This document shows positions 11,127 through 21,986 of a stretch of 64,000 nucleotides of DNA, piece by piece. Position numbers and translations under genes: made by a program. How positions within the stretch are numbered: the stretch's first letter is position 1; every line of letters starts with the position of its first letter. The stretch lies in contig JAOWBW010000320.1 of NCBI GenBank assembly GCA_026119855.1, positions 806,001 to 870,000 of the forward strand. Reading direction: 5' to 3'. Below the pieces are notes generated by a model that worked only from the letters and a program-made list of their open reading frames with translations, searched no databases and was not told where the DNA came from. The stretch is from Campanula takesimana (Eukaryota; Streptophyta; Magnoliopsida; Asterales; Campanulaceae).

Positions 11127-11754
11127 TTAAACCTTGGAATGTCCTTGTAAGCCGTGTAGGCTAAAACAATCTTTTCTTGTTTTAAGTATTTATGTGACTC
11201 GGCCCAGAGTGCTTGGGGGAGTCTAAACACTTGTTATCTGTATGGATTTGTATACCTCGGTTTGAGGTGTTTATCCCGTTTCCATAGCTTGTTGCGCAAG
11301 TGTTATCTCGTTATTTGTTCATGTCACTTCTCGGTTTGAGATGTCTTATCAGTCTGAAGCAACGAGATATGCCAGCTGGTTTAGGCTTGCACTGTAGGCC
11401 ATGGTCGTTCACCGCTATGACCGTGACGAGCGTTAGGAGCTCGGTTTATAAGAACTAATTCGTGGTTAGTCTCAAATTGTCATGGGAACTAGATGTATTA
11501 ATCTTAACCCAAATTTGAGAGCACTAACAGACAAAATTAGGTTTTGAATGTCTTGAGTCGTGACGTTTACGTCTTAACTCGGAATGACGATCTCGGCATT
11601 GCTAAGTAATGCTTAGACCGTGCTCAAGAATCAGTTGTAAGAAGGAAAACTTTTATTAATAATAATAAAGGAATATCTAATTTGATAAATGCTATGAACT
11701 AAAGACTGAAAATCTAATCTAGAAAACAAAAAGGATAGATAGGGTGCCGAGGAG
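11127..11754. other. Spacer between convergent antisense gene and integrase
   Basis: Tail-to-tail spacer with no ORF. It contains repeated TCGGTTTGAGATG-like phrases (about 11258, 11333). None of the hairpins found in the Ogre elements is visible here. Confidence 0.4.
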
Positions 11755-12984
11755 TTACTGGTAGTATTTCCTCAAGTGTTCCGAATGCCATGGGTGTTTA
11801 AGCTCCTTTCCTTCTGGAGTTTTGAGCATGTAGGTTCCTTCTCTGATAACGTGAGTAACAATGTAGGGACCTTCCCAATTTGGAGAGAGTTTATTTTGCT
11901 GAGCCTTCAAGTGTGTCGACTCGATCTTTCTGAGTACCCAGTCACCGACTTCAAAAACTCTTTTCTTTACCTTGCTGTCATGGTAGGCCTTGGTCCTCTA
12001 CTTATAGTCTATCATTCTGAGTTGAGCCGTCAGCCTTTTTGCTTCAACTAGGTCTAGGTCTAGGAGTCGGTTGTATTCATTGACCACCTCGTCATAATTG
12101 GACACCCTGAAGGTAGGTAAGGCCATCTCGGCTGGAGCCATAGCTTCTGATCCGTAAGTTAATGCAAAGGGAGTCTCCTCAGTTGGCCCCCGAGTGGTTG
12201 TACGAACTGCCCATAAAGCAAGGAGAAGATCGTCCAGCCACTTTCCTTGAGTTCCTTCTAAGCTCTTGGTTAGGGCTTTCAGTATTAATTTGTTTGCTGC
12301 CTCGGCTTGTCCATTGCCTTGAGGATGACTGACTGATGACTTTCTGTGCTTGACCCCTAGTCTGTTTAATTCTTCGGTGAAGGCGTCAGAGAACTGGAGT
12401 CCGTTGTCGGTCACGATGGAATGTGGGACACCGAACCGACACCATATATAGTCATGGATGAAGTTGATGGCGTTCTCTTCTGTGATTTTAGCCAAGGGCT
12501 TAGCCTCCACCCACTTGGTGAAGTAGTCTACCGCTACAATTATGAACTTGTTGCTTCCTTTTGCCAGGAGGAATGGTCCAATGATATCGACTCCCCACAT
12601 GTCAAACGGCCATGTCGGTATGATAAGGCTTTGTTCTACAGGTGGCACCTTTGGAAGGTTCGAGAAGCGCTGGCATTTGTCGCACCTCTTTACGTAGGCT
12701 TGTGCTTCTTCTCTTAAGTTAGGCCAGTAGTAACCAGGTGTGATTACTTTATCAGCAAGGGTTCTGGCCCCCGGGTGTCCTCCGCAAACTCCTTCATGTA
12801 CCTCGGCCAGAAGTTTCTCGGTATCTTTAGGGGAAACACATCTTAGGAGAGGCCTGGAGAAAGACCTTCGATATAGAATGTCGTTCCAGACTATGTACCT
12901 GGCCGTCTTCTTCTTTATCGTTTTGGCCTCTAACTCGTCTCCCGGTAGTCTGCCCTTCTCGATGTAATCCTTGTAATCGTCAAT
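11755..12984 (-). pseudogene. Element A integrase
   Basis: One frame of 410 codons from 12984 to TAA 11755-11757, with a TAG at about 11998-12000. The order is an HHCC zinc-binding region (EVHEGVCGGHPG, then CDKCQRF), the catalytic core with WGVDIIGP (Asp), IVTDNGLQF (Asp) and NGQAEAANK (Glu), and a C-terminal domain ending near HLRKYYQ. All three catalytic acidic residues are present. The integrase inserts the cDNA into host chromatin and normally arises from the Pol polyprotein by proteolysis. It follows the archaeal-type RNase H in the same frame after a TAG at 12985-12987. Length and order fit Tat elements. Confidence 0.88.
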
Positions 12985-13530
12985 CTAGGTTCTCTCTTCG
13001 TCATCTAGAATTAGGATTTCTAGTCTTTCGTAAGCTGGTTGGTCGGCATAGATGATAAGTGGATTGATTTCTTCTGATGTGGCCATCTTCGACAACAAGT
13101 CGGCCTCCAGGTTGTGTTCCCATCCTACTTGCCTTATTTCCCAGAACTCCAAATTCTTAGTGAGATTCAGGACGAGATCCCTATACTTAGTCAGCATGTG
13201 GTTCTCAGTGTTGTACTCGCCCTTCACTTGGTTTACCACCAGTTGGGAGTCACTGTAGGCCACCAGTTTATTCGCACCAAAGAACTTAGCCCTTTCTATT
13301 CCTAAAATCAAGGCTTCGTATTCCGCCTGGTTGTTTGAAGCTGGGAATTTAAATCTGATGAAGTCACGGGCCACATGTTCGCCGCCTGGACTTGTTAAAT
13401 ATACCCCGGCTCCACTTCTTCCTTTTGTTGTTGATCCATCTGTGTACAAGATCCAACAGTCTTCAGGTAATTCTTCTAAGGGCTCCCTGTCCATGGGAAA
13501 CTTCCTTTTCCTTGTTGTCGGTGTATGCTC
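12985..13530 (-). pseudogene. Element A second (archaeal-type) RNase H
   Basis: Contains WILYTDGSTTKGRSGAG (Asp at about 13440), NNQAEYEALILG (Glu), AYSDSQLVVNQVKG (Asp) and NLEADLLSKMA (Asp), the four acidic positions of an RVT_3/aRNH domain. A second RNase H after the usual one is the hallmark of the Tat/Ogre clade. It probably assists removal of RNA during reverse transcription. It lies in frame with integrase and ends at an in-frame TAG (12985-12987), explicable as TGG to TAG. Apart from that stop the domain is complete. Confidence 0.85.
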
Positions 13531-13760
13531 CCTGGAGAACGCGGTCTCAACTAGGAAATCGGCCAAGGGCTGCGCCATTAATGCCTTCTTCGGCTTGTAA
13601 ATGATGTCGAATTCAGTTAACTCAATGGACCAGTTCAGCAATCTTCCCGAGCTGTCCATCTTGTGGAGTATCTTTCTGAGCGGCGTGTCGGTATAAACCG
13701 TGATGGGATGAGCGGAGAAGTATGCACGTAGTTTTCGGGCAGCAGTGACTAAGGCATATG
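13531..13760 (-). pseudogene. Element A RNase H, 3' part (split by element B)
   Basis: Continues the RNase H interrupted at 23172. The frame reads ALVTAARKLRAYFSAHPITV, then TDTPLRKIL and LLNWSIELTEFDI, the usual end of the Ty3-type RNase H and the connection domain. The codons on the two sides of element B join across the 5-bp duplication ATATG (13756-13760 and 23172-23176), which shows that B entered an existing coding sequence. Confidence 0.85.
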
Positions 13761-14945
13761 TGTAGATACCCCGGGGGACCACGTCTTGGCTAGAGCGCGT
13801 GAATTACCTAGGATGTCTACTTGATTTTAAGAGTCACCACCCACGTTTTAGAGGAACGCGAAAAAACCTAAGAAAATAGCCTTTTTTATTGATTACGAAA
13901 CCAAAGATTCTTGAGATGAGGGGTTCGGGGGTTAGGTGACGGAGTGGGAAGTACTTAAACACCCACTCCGCCCCGCTTACGCGGGTCTTGCTACTTTTGG
14001 TGTTCTAATGTTAAATGTCCTTCAATTTAATAATAAGAGAAATGTGCTAACAATTATAATGAAAAGAAAGGGGAAATTTATAGAGGAAAAATAAAGGAGA
14101 ATTGTTTATTTATTGATTTATGCTAAAGATTACATATCGAATTATTGCTAGGTAATTACACTAAGAAATGAGAATGTAAATTAAAGTGGAATTAAAATGT
14201 TGGGATGTAACCTTGACCAAACATCAATAGTGAAGTGGCCTTTTGGTTGTATCCCTTTTTATGGAGATTGCATACATTGACTAGACATGAATAAAATAAG
14301 AAGAAGAAAAGGGGAAGTTGTACCTTAAGAAGAAGGACTTTAAACCTTGACTTGAAGATGGTGTTGTTGTGGAGAAATTGTTCTAGAACAATTTTATGTA
14401 GAGTCTTGTTACGAAGAACTCTTGTTGGGAGAATTTGTGTAGAAAATTGTGTATAGTGTGTGTATAGAGAAAATTCAAGTCTAAAAAATGAGGTCCAAGA
14501 GAGGTAAAAGAGATCCAAAAGAGATGGAAAAGAGGTCCAAAAGAGGTCCCCTCCAATGATGGATTGGAGGGGTTTTTATAGTTGAAAGAGGATGTTTTTG
14601 GTGCCAATTCGCGGTCACAAAGAAATATTACCCGGGTGAAATCCATGCAAAATAAGCAAGAGATGGATTCTTGGGAGAAAATCTGTAACTGACGCCCCAG
14701 AGGCGCGCGCTTCCGGGTGTACCATCGGAAGGCGCGCGCTTCTGACCTCAGAAGGCGGAGGCGCGCGGCTTTGAAAAGGCAATTTTAACAGAATGGACTA
14801 GAAAGTTAATTCTTTTATGCAGTTAAGTCCAAAACTAACGGAATCAGTTAGGAACTTAACAGAAGTAACAAAAATTAACAAAAACAAGTTAAATAAAAAT
14901 ACTATATATGCAATCGGGGTAGAGGTCCAAAGCGGGGTGTCTACA
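13761..14945 (-). repeat. Element B 3' LTR
   Basis: Pairs with 21987-23171. A minus-strand TATAAAAA box lies at 14580-14573. Three GC-rich sites at 14702, 14731 and 14760 are exactly 29 bp apart and upstream of it. A PBS-like GGTGGTGACTCT lies near the 5' end of the plus-strand sequence (about 13827-13840). Confidence 0.92.
14573..14580 (-). promoter_or_regulatory. TATA box of element B LTR
   Basis: CTATAAAAACCC on the minus strand. The same box is at 22806-22799, 60923-60916 and, in plus orientation, 33705-33712 and 57106-57113 in the related LTRs. Confidence 0.7.
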
Positions 14946-15108
14946 GAGCCCCTCGGCAACGTGGATTGCGGAGCAAAACGCGTCAACAAAAGAAAGACAA
15001 CCGCCGAGGACATCGACAAGAGAAAACAAAGACTCGATAAAGCAGGAATTTGAAATCACAAAGGATAGGAGTGCGCTCCCTATATGAGCGGCTTTCGCGG
15101 ATGGAAAG

Positions 15109-15757
15109 GGTGTGGTGGCTTGAGGCGGCCCACCACCACAATTTTTTTTAAAAAGGTGTGGTGGCTTCAGGCGGCCCACCACAGCCACAAAATTTTTAAA
15201 AAGGTGTGGTGGCTTGAGGCGGCCCACCATGGCCACAAAAATTTAAAAAGGTGTGGTGGCTTGAGGCGGCCCACCACGGCCACAAAAAAATTAAAAAAGG
15301 TGTGGTGGCTTGAGGCGGCCCACCACGGCCACAAAATTTTAAAAAAGGTGTGGTAGCTTGAGGCGGCCCACCACGGCCACAAAAATTTTAAAAAGGTGTT
15401 GTGGCTTGAGGCGGCCCACCACGGCCACAAAATTTTAAAAGGTGTGGTGGCTTGAGGCGGCCCACCACGGCCACAAAAATTTTAAAAGGTGTGGTGGCTT
15501 GAGGCGGCCCACCACGGCCACAAAATTTTAAAAAGGTATGGTGGCTTGAGGCGGCCCACCACGGCCACAAAATTTTAAAAAGGTGTGGTGGCTTGAGGCG
15601 GACCACCACGAGCACAAAAAATTAAAAAGTTATGGTGGCTTGAGGCGCCCCACCACGGCCACAAAAATTTAAAAAGGTGTGGTGGCTTGAGGAGGCCCAC
15701 CACGGCCACAAAAATTTTAAAAGGTGTGGTGGCTTGAGGCGGCCCACCACGGCCGCA
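15109..15757. repeat. Tandem array, 14 units of about 47 bp (GTGGTGG...CCACCAC)
   Basis: Fourteen units of 43-50 bp. Each has GTGGTGGCTTGAGGCGGCC, then CACCACGGCCAC and an A/T spacer. GTGGTGG and CCACCAC can pair as a short hairpin in each unit. Open frames across it in several phases are by-products. The position, just inside the 3' LTR, is the variable region where Ogre elements are known to carry tandem repeats. Confidence 0.9.
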
Positions 15758-15846
15758 ATTTAAAGAAAGAGGGGAATTTTGAAATTGTGAAAGATGGGGA
15801 TGCGCTCCCTGTGTGAGCGGATTTATTGATATAGAAAGGATATGGC

Positions 15847-16448
15847 AGGATCCATCTTGCTGAAGCGGGATTTGTTTGCTGATGCGGGGTCCGTTTGCTG
15901 ATGCGGGATCCGTTTGCTGGTACGGTATCCGTTTGCTGGTGAGGGATCCGCTTGCTGGTGCGGGATCCGTTTGCTGGTGCGGGATCCGTTTGCTGGTGTG
16001 GGATCCGTTTGCTGAGGCGGGATCCGTTTGCTGATGCGGGATCCGTTTGCTGATGCGGGATCCGTTTGCTGAAGCGGGATCCGTTTGCTGAAGCGGGATC
16101 CGTTTGCTGAAGCGGGATCCGTTTGCTAGAGGCGGGATCCGTTTGTTAAGGCAGGATCCGTTTGCTGATGCGGGATCCGCTTGCTAATGCGGGATTCGTT
16201 TGCTGATGCGGGATCCGTTTGCTAATGCGGGATCCATTTGCTGATGCGGGATCCGTTTGCTGATGGCGGGATCCATTTACTGGTGCGGGATCCGTTTGCT
16301 GGTGTGGGATCCGTTTGCTGATTGCGGGATCTGTTTGCTGATTGCGGGATCCGTTTGCTGATTGCGGGATCCGTTTGCTGAAGCGGGATCCGTTTGCTGA
16401 TGCGGGATCCGTTTGCTGAATGCGGGATCCGTTAGCTGATGCGGGATC
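15847..16448. repeat. Tandem array of about 30 units, 18-21 bp (GGGATCCGTTTGCTGATGC)
   Basis: Each unit holds a GGATCC hexamer followed by GTTTGCTG and a variable 3-6 bp joint, giving about 30 copies. Many joints are insertions or deletions of 1-2 bp. A long repetitive reading frame on the minus strand (to 17000) is a by-product. Confidence 0.9.
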
Positions 16449-16945
16449 ACCGTGGACCAAATTGCTGTCTAGAGCTGCAGTTGCTGTTGACTTTATCGTG
16501 GGGATGCGGGCATAGTTGACTGTGGACCATTTTCTGCTGGGGATGAAGTGCCTTGAGTAGCGGATGCTGTTGACTTCGTGGTGGTACCTGTTATGTGTGT
16601 GCTTGGCAGGTATATGTGTTTGTGCAAGAAGATGCATGAAGTGTGAAATGAAGAGAGAAATAGTGCTCATGGTGCAATGTGATTTGAAAGCAGTTTGTAT
16701 GAGAGAGAAGTAAAGTGATTCTGTGTGTGAAGTGATTTTTGAAAGCGGAGATTGCTTGAGATGAATGATGTTCATACCTTCACTTACCATTGCCGCTTGA
16801 TTGGGGATGGATTGCTGAAGGATGTTGATGCTTTTGATGAAAAATGTCCATGCTTTGGATGGAGAATGATGATGTTGATGGTGATGAATCGTTCTTTCCT
16901 TTGAAGGAGTGTCGGTGAGATGGTATTCCGGATGGTGGGTTGGTC

Positions 16946-17001
16946 GTGCCAAAAGGCTGCCTACGTATCCCTTGGAAGGAATCAGACCAGCGTAGTTCAA
17001 G
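16946..17001 (-). other. Conserved post-pol stem-loop block (H2)
   Basis: Minus strand: GAACTACG, then GTCTGATTCCTTCC, then AAGGGATACGTAGGCAGCC. The same block occurs at 44778-44838 (Athila G), 53937-53996 (C) and 63143-63200 (D). A stem can form between CCTT and AAGG. Confidence 0.6.
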
Positions 17002-19011
17002 GATGATGGAGAATGCTGGAGGAGAAGCTAGGAGCAAAGCGAAGTAAAGCACACACTTTTGCACATAGAAGGAGAAAAAGAAAAAGATTTTTTTTTATTT
17101 AGATTAGAAGGGAAAGAATATGCACACATGTGAGAAAAAGATTTTTTTTTTTAGTTCGTGGGTGAACCATTTTAACCATTGTGTGTTTGTAAAGCCAACC
17201 CAAGATCAAGTCGTGTTCAATCGAAGTCCGGATTGCCTTATTGAATTATGTCGTCGTTGCCGTTGTGTCCAACGAAAAGTGATTTCTAAACCCAAGAGAT
17301 GTGTCAGTTATGGGGTTTCAAAAGACTTTCGATGCCGAGATAAGGGGTTGTTGATTGAAAATCCCTTATAATGCCTTGATGCCGATCTTGCATAGCCCTA
17401 TGATAAATAGCCTTTTGATGTTGACGAGAGCAAGCCCCAAGAGAAGATTATTAATACCAAGCTTCGGGAGATCGCTAAGCCCCAAATGTCATGTGGGCTT
17501 CGAGATGGCGGGATGTGAAGACCTTTCGATGTGAAGCCCCAAATCGGCTTTGCTTTGTAATGAGAGCGGATGCCACATCGGGTAGGACTCTTGAAGTCGA
17601 TCTCCTTCTTTCTCTTGCTTGGAGATGGATGGCCCTTTTTGTGGTTGATACCCGAATGTCGGAAGGTCCATGTTGAAAATGTAGTACGGTCTTCGGGAGA
17701 CGTCTCGTGGGAGATGGTGATGTTGTTGCAGATGATAAGGTCTTGGTGTGATAAAGTCTCGAACGGTATGTTTGCTCGAGTCTTCTTGAGTTGAACCGAC
17801 GGCGTATCTTCGGATGCAGCCTGTGCTTTTGATCTTGGAGAAAGGGGTGATGTATTGCAGAAACATTGGGATTGGCCGTAACTCTGTCTCTAGCGTTAAC
17901 ATATTGGCATTGCCCGCCATAACTCAGCCAGGTGAGTCTAGCATATTGAATCTTTTTCCTTTTCTCTAAGACTTCCTTCAGAATCTCGCTGTGAGTTCTA
18001 ACAAGAATCATCAAATTCATTCATATCATCGGAGCCTTCATTTAAAACCAAGAGGCCTTTTGACTGGAAGTGTTGAGGGACCATTGAAGTTTGATCCCTT
18101 TCATGGAGCCATAAGACTACTCCCAAATTGCGTTGTTCGAGTATTGTTGCCCAAAAGACTGTTAATTACGAAGCCCCAATATTGCCCTTTGCTTGTATCA
18201 CTGTAATGCCGTAGCCCCAAAAGATTGTAGATTGCGAAGCCCTTTGAGACCTTTCGGTATAGAGCTTTAAATGTTGCTGGGGACATTAAAGTGAATTGCT
18301 TCTTGTCGAGGGAGCCCTTAAGACTTGACCGTAGCCCCTAGAGTGCCATCCGAGTACAGGCACACATGACAAGAGGGCTTTTTGACATCCTTTTTGAGAG
18401 ACTTTGAGGATAGTCTCACACATCTTTCTCGAGCATAGCCCCTAGGGCTTATTGTTTGTCAAATGAAGCAAAAGAAGCCCTTGTTCTTGAGTCACATAGC
18501 CCCTAGGGCGTCACCATTTGTTGAGCAAAGCAAGAGTGACTCATCCTCGTGCGAGGGAACAAACATGAGAGGACATGGCAAGAGCTACTCCATTTCTCGG
18601 GAGCCTTTCGGCGTACTTTAGAAGCACATACTTGCAGAAGCTTTGAAAACTGAGACACATGTTGTTGCTATTTTCTGCCCAAGCCAATTGACTAGCTAGG
18701 GATTATTTGTGCAACCTCGTGCCCTTTTATGATGGGCTCGTTCTCAGGTGGGTCTTGGTTACCACGGGCCTTCTTTTTATGAACCCAAAAATGCACACTG
18801 CTGGAGAATGATGCCAATAACCCAAGACAAACTTTATATCTTATCGAGCGTTTTGCAATCCCCAAAGTTGAATCGGTGGGGAATTGACTTGCTGAGGAGA
18901 CCCAATGTTGAACTTGTGCAGTTGTCTTCCTTAGAGGCCGGAGATCTCCATTTCTCTTTCCCTTCTCTCTCTCACTCTCTCATTTTTTTTATGACGCACC
19001 CTGTTTTTTGC
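17002..19011 (-). other. Non-coding interior of element B, distal part
   Basis: No ORF of recognisable family. The phrase AAGCCCCAA/TAGCCCCTAGGG recurs about ten times on the plus strand between 17440 and 19870. Element D (63200-64000) matches 17040-17800, so it is a constant part of this family. Confidence 0.55.
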
Positions 19012-19041
19012 CTAGACCGCCTTTTCGGGTTTTCAATCTAG
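19012..19041 (-). other. Conserved hairpin H1, CTAGA type
   Basis: On the minus strand CTAGA pairs with TCTAG, with an internal CCC-loop-GG stem. It is homologous to the four copies at 53674-53889 in element C. Confidence 0.65.
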
Positions 19042-19654
19042 CGGGCATCTCTTTTGCGTCTTCACTTTTTCTTTTTTGACTCGATTAATGAGAAAGTGTG
19101 CATTGACTCTGGCTGAGGAGATAAAACATGTGATTTTGCGGTGAAGACCTCTTGCCACTAAAGATGAGTGACATTGACTCGACTAGGGAAGTGTCCCTAG
19201 TATTGACTTCATATATATTTGTTGAATGACTCACGAAGGCAAGTAAGTCATTAAGAGAGAAGAGAAGGAAAGCCCTAATTTGATTGCAAGAAATTGGGAG
19301 TATGCAGAAAGAATAGAATCCCTAGACTCGACAAGGAACGGAAAGTGATAGGAAAGTTGTTCAATCTTGAGGTGATTAATTCATTGGCAAATGAATCGTA
19401 CAAAGATGTCTTGATAAGTTCGAGATGAAGGCCAACCACCATAATGCGCTAGGGCTAAACATATCTTCTTTCTTGCATGAGACCGGAACCGAAGGTTGCC
19501 AACGTTCCTCCAGTGTAGAGGCTCAGGTCACCGTAGTTCTTGTGGATTCTCCATTCGTCGTGATGAATTGTTGCTTCGTCGTGATTGTTGTAGATGTTGC
19601 TTCGTCCTTCGTTTGGTGGAATGATGTTGTTCTTTGTACTTCTTTGATTGAGAG

Positions 19655-19687
<33 letters not shown>

Positions 19688-20174
19688 GTGCTCTAACTTT
19701 TGCCTAGGTTGATTTGAGGATTTCAACCTAGCGAGCCTCTTTTTTTTTTTTTTTTTTTTTTAAATCCCCTTTTGAAAACTTTGCTTCATGATCGTTGCTC
19801 CACCTTTCGTTGTCTTGATTTCGTTATTGTTGATGTCTTCGTTGTTGATGCCGTCGTCGATGTTTAGCCCCTAGGCGTTCAAGCGATGGCCTTCGTTCTA
19901 AAGCTTGTTTAGACATTTTTTTCATCATTTTGCCAAGAATTAATTGAACAACTTGGAAGAGTGTATGAGGACAAGAACGACTTTTATTTGATGACTCAAT
20001 GGACTCGAACATTTAACATAGGACGAGAGAAAACATTGATGCACACTAAAGAGGACTTTGACTTTTTTTTTTTATTCCTATTACTAGGTAGAGAAAAGAA
20101 ACGGAGCTTGTTGCTGTAGTCCCCATTGTCGTTGTAGCCTTCCTTGCGGCATGATCTCTTGTTGAGACCCTATT
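19042..20174 (-). other. Non-coding interior of element B with poly(A) tracts
   Basis: Holds a second H1 hairpin (19703-19731) flanked by two minus-strand A tracts (28 and about 24 nt). There is CAACAA-rich sequence at 19800-19860. No gene is recognisable. Confidence 0.5.
19703..19731 (-). other. Conserved hairpin H1, CTAGG type (degenerate loop)
   Basis: On the minus strand CTAGG pairs with CCTAG, but the inner CCC/GGG stem has decayed. The following GGCAAAAGTTAGAGCAC matches element C downstream of its hairpin copies 1 and 3. Confidence 0.6.
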
Positions 20175-20762
20175 TCAAATCTGAGCCCCTTCCTTGATGA
20201 GTTCTTGCATGTTCTCACTCTCTAACTGTTGTTCTTCAACCACGGTAAACTCACCATTGTCAATCGAATCTTGGATGATGTCGCGGAGGGAGAAGCAATC
20301 CTCGGTGAGGTGGCCGCTGCATTGGTGATAGTCACACCACTTGTGGTGGGCATGGTTGCGACGTAACGGTTGTGGTTGCTTGTACCCTTGGAGAGGAGAA
20401 ATTTGTCCCTTGGTTTTGAGAGCTTCGTAGGCTTCGGTGATGGTCATGCCATTGAGAGGGGTATAGACACGGTCGTTGGTGGCACTTTTGTGACTTTTGA
20501 GGGGTGAGCCACTTGAGCGTGCTTTACCGTGGACCTTTGCCTTGCTGTCGGTGAACTCTCGTAAACGGGCCTTAAGTTCGGACACTTCTTCCTTATGAAT
20601 TCTCCTCTCGAGATCAAGACGGGCTTGCCATAAATCATCCTTGCGGCGGGCATCCTCGACAAGTCTATCCATTTGTTCCTCCATGGCTCTTATTATGTTG
20701 AAGAGCCTTTCGTTGGACACGGAGATGTTCTCACCCTTGTTGTTGTTGCCGTTGGAAGCCAT
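20175..20762 (-). CDS. Shortened Gag of element B
   Basis: 195 codons, uninterrupted. Residues 15-70 are a charged coiled-coil-like segment, and residues 95-130 include YTPLNGMTITEAYEALKTKG. A variant zinc knuckle, CDYHQCSGHLTEDC, has C143, H146, H151 and C156. Compared with element C Gag (35637-37006), about 250 residues are missing between the coil and the YTPL block, including the whole capsid-like retrotrans_gag region. It is therefore a fused N- and C-terminal Gag, probably able to bind RNA and perhaps oligomerise but not to build a particle unaided. The start ATG 20762 has the same MA-G context as the C gag start. The intact frame next to decayed pol genes elsewhere suggests recent activity or selection. 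Confidence 0.75.
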   Translation of the reverse strand: MASNGNNNKGENISVSNERLFNIIRAMEEQMDRLVEDARRKDDLWQARLDLERRIHKEEVSELKARLREFTDSKAKVHGKARSSGSPLKSHKSATNDRVYTPLNGMTITEAYEALKTKGQISPLQGYKQPQPLRRNHAHHKWCDYHQCSGHLTEDCFSLRDIIQDSIDNGEFTVVEEQQLESENMQELIKEGAQI

Positions 20763-21018
20763 TGGACCTATTGAGAGAACACGTCGATCTTAGGTTGGCC
20801 CCACAAACATATTTTGAGTAAAATAATTAACCCACAAACAAAGGAAAAAGTCTTAACCACATAAGAAAAATGACTCTTTTTTTTTATTTATTTACAAAAG
20901 TCGGAAGGAAGTGGTCTTTTTTAGGGTTTCTATAAAAGTAGTGGAGTCGTCACACTAGCATATATACCTTCTCGCGGTCCCATATACTCATCGGATTCCA
21001 CCACGCTTGTGAATCCTA

Positions 21019-21183
21019 CATGTGCCGGGATTAAACTAAATTAATGTAGTAAATCATACATGCGGGGACAGATTTTTTATTAGCGTCCATAATAACCACT
21101 TGGGGACGGAGTTTTATTTCGTCCAAAACAACGAGTGGCATGTATGATTTGAAGACATTAGTTTAGGGAAATCTCGGCACATG
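21019..21183 (-). other. Long inverted repeat in the Ogre leader
   Basis: Arms 21019-21063 and 21138-21183 are about 80% complementary. Two copies of a GGGGACGGA-TTTATTTCGTCC-like hairpin lie inside. The same structure is at 35150-35313 in element C. It may be a packaging or dimerisation signal, by position only. Confidence 0.6.
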
Positions 21184-21630
21184 GAAACCGACTTGAGTCA
21201 CGGAGTGTTAGACCCTAACTAGAATTGTGTGGTTTGTGCTCGGCTAAAGAGAGGCTTAAAGGTCACCCCCAGCATGTAGTCATGAACTGCGCCACAGGCT
21301 GAGGTTTACCGCTTCGAAAGAGCCAAGGTTGAGTGGAGCTTGAAACTTTCTAGGACGGGCCTCGACGGGTTTGGGGTTGGACTTGTGCGACTCGATAGTG
21401 AGCAATTGATAAGAATTGTACGCGTAGTGTGAGGTCTAACAAGTGACAAAATATTTTTTCAAATGAAATAAAATTAAAAAAAAAATAAGCACGTAATTTA
21501 CAACTTTCGAATCACCCGTGTGACCGATAAAAATGAACAGGAAATAAAAGTTGTTCTGTGCAGGCCCGGTGCCCACACATTGTCAAAACTGTCCATTCTG
21601 TTCACTGTTTCTGTTTCTGGGAAATGCCCA

Positions 21631-21890
21631 GAAGCGCCCGCATTCAGAAGCCTACTCGGGAAGCGCGCGCGTTAGACTGAGAGAAGTGGAGGCGCCCGCG
21701 TCTGGGCAATACCTGCGAATCAGTGAGTTCAAGGGATTGCCTTGACCCTAAATTATAGAACTTTTTCCCCTGCAGTAAACGTTAGCATAGAAACATGGAA
21801 TTGAAGGACAAGATGGGAGGCGGGCGATTCTGGTAATTAGGGTCGGACGCGCGCGCTTTAGGCCAAGAAGGCCAGAGGCGCGCGCTTCCT
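21631..21890. repeat. GC-rich sites in 29-bp phase, element B leader
   Basis: GCGCCCGC/GCGCGCGC cores start at 21634, 21663 and 21692 (29 and 29 bp). A second pair near 21849 and 21878 is also 29 bp apart. The surrounding DNA is AT-rich and the 15-20 bp between cores is not conserved. Confidence 0.75.
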
Positions 21891-21968
21891 ACCCTTTTTA
21901 CCAGAATGCCCAGAAAATAAAATAAAAGAACACCAAAAATGAAAAACGAAAGTTTAACCCTCTATATT

Positions 21969-21985
21969 CCCCAGCAGAGTCGCCA
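21969..21985 (-). other. Primer-binding site, element B
   Basis: TGGCGACTCTGCTGGGG on the minus strand, one base from the 5' LTR. This is the type reported for Ogre elements (tRNA-Arg). Confidence 0.75.
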
Positions 21986-21986
21986 C

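Larger units (their letters stand above)
20763..21968 (-). other. 5' leader of element B
   Basis: Untranslated leader between PBS and gag, about 1.2 kb and homologous to 34336-35636 in element C. It contains the long inverted repeat (21019-21183) and GC-rich sites in 29-bp phase. Confidence 0.7.

Noticed and set aside
15084..15615. ORFs across the GTGGTGG array in several frames
   Set aside because: By-products of a repeat whose period keeps frames open on both strands.
15109..15757. CRISPR array
   Set aside because: Units are tandem without unique spacers, and the sequence is plant retrotransposon DNA.
16146..17000. Long minus-strand ORF with repeated Gln-Gln-Thr-Asp-Pro units
   Set aside because: It is the tandem array translated. 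The units change frame by 1-2 bp insertions and the sister array (62062-63264) translates differently, so no protein is supported.
18748..19712. Short ORFs in the interior of element B
   Set aside because: No family resemblance, not maintained in frame with anything, and one ends in a poly(T)-derived Phe run.
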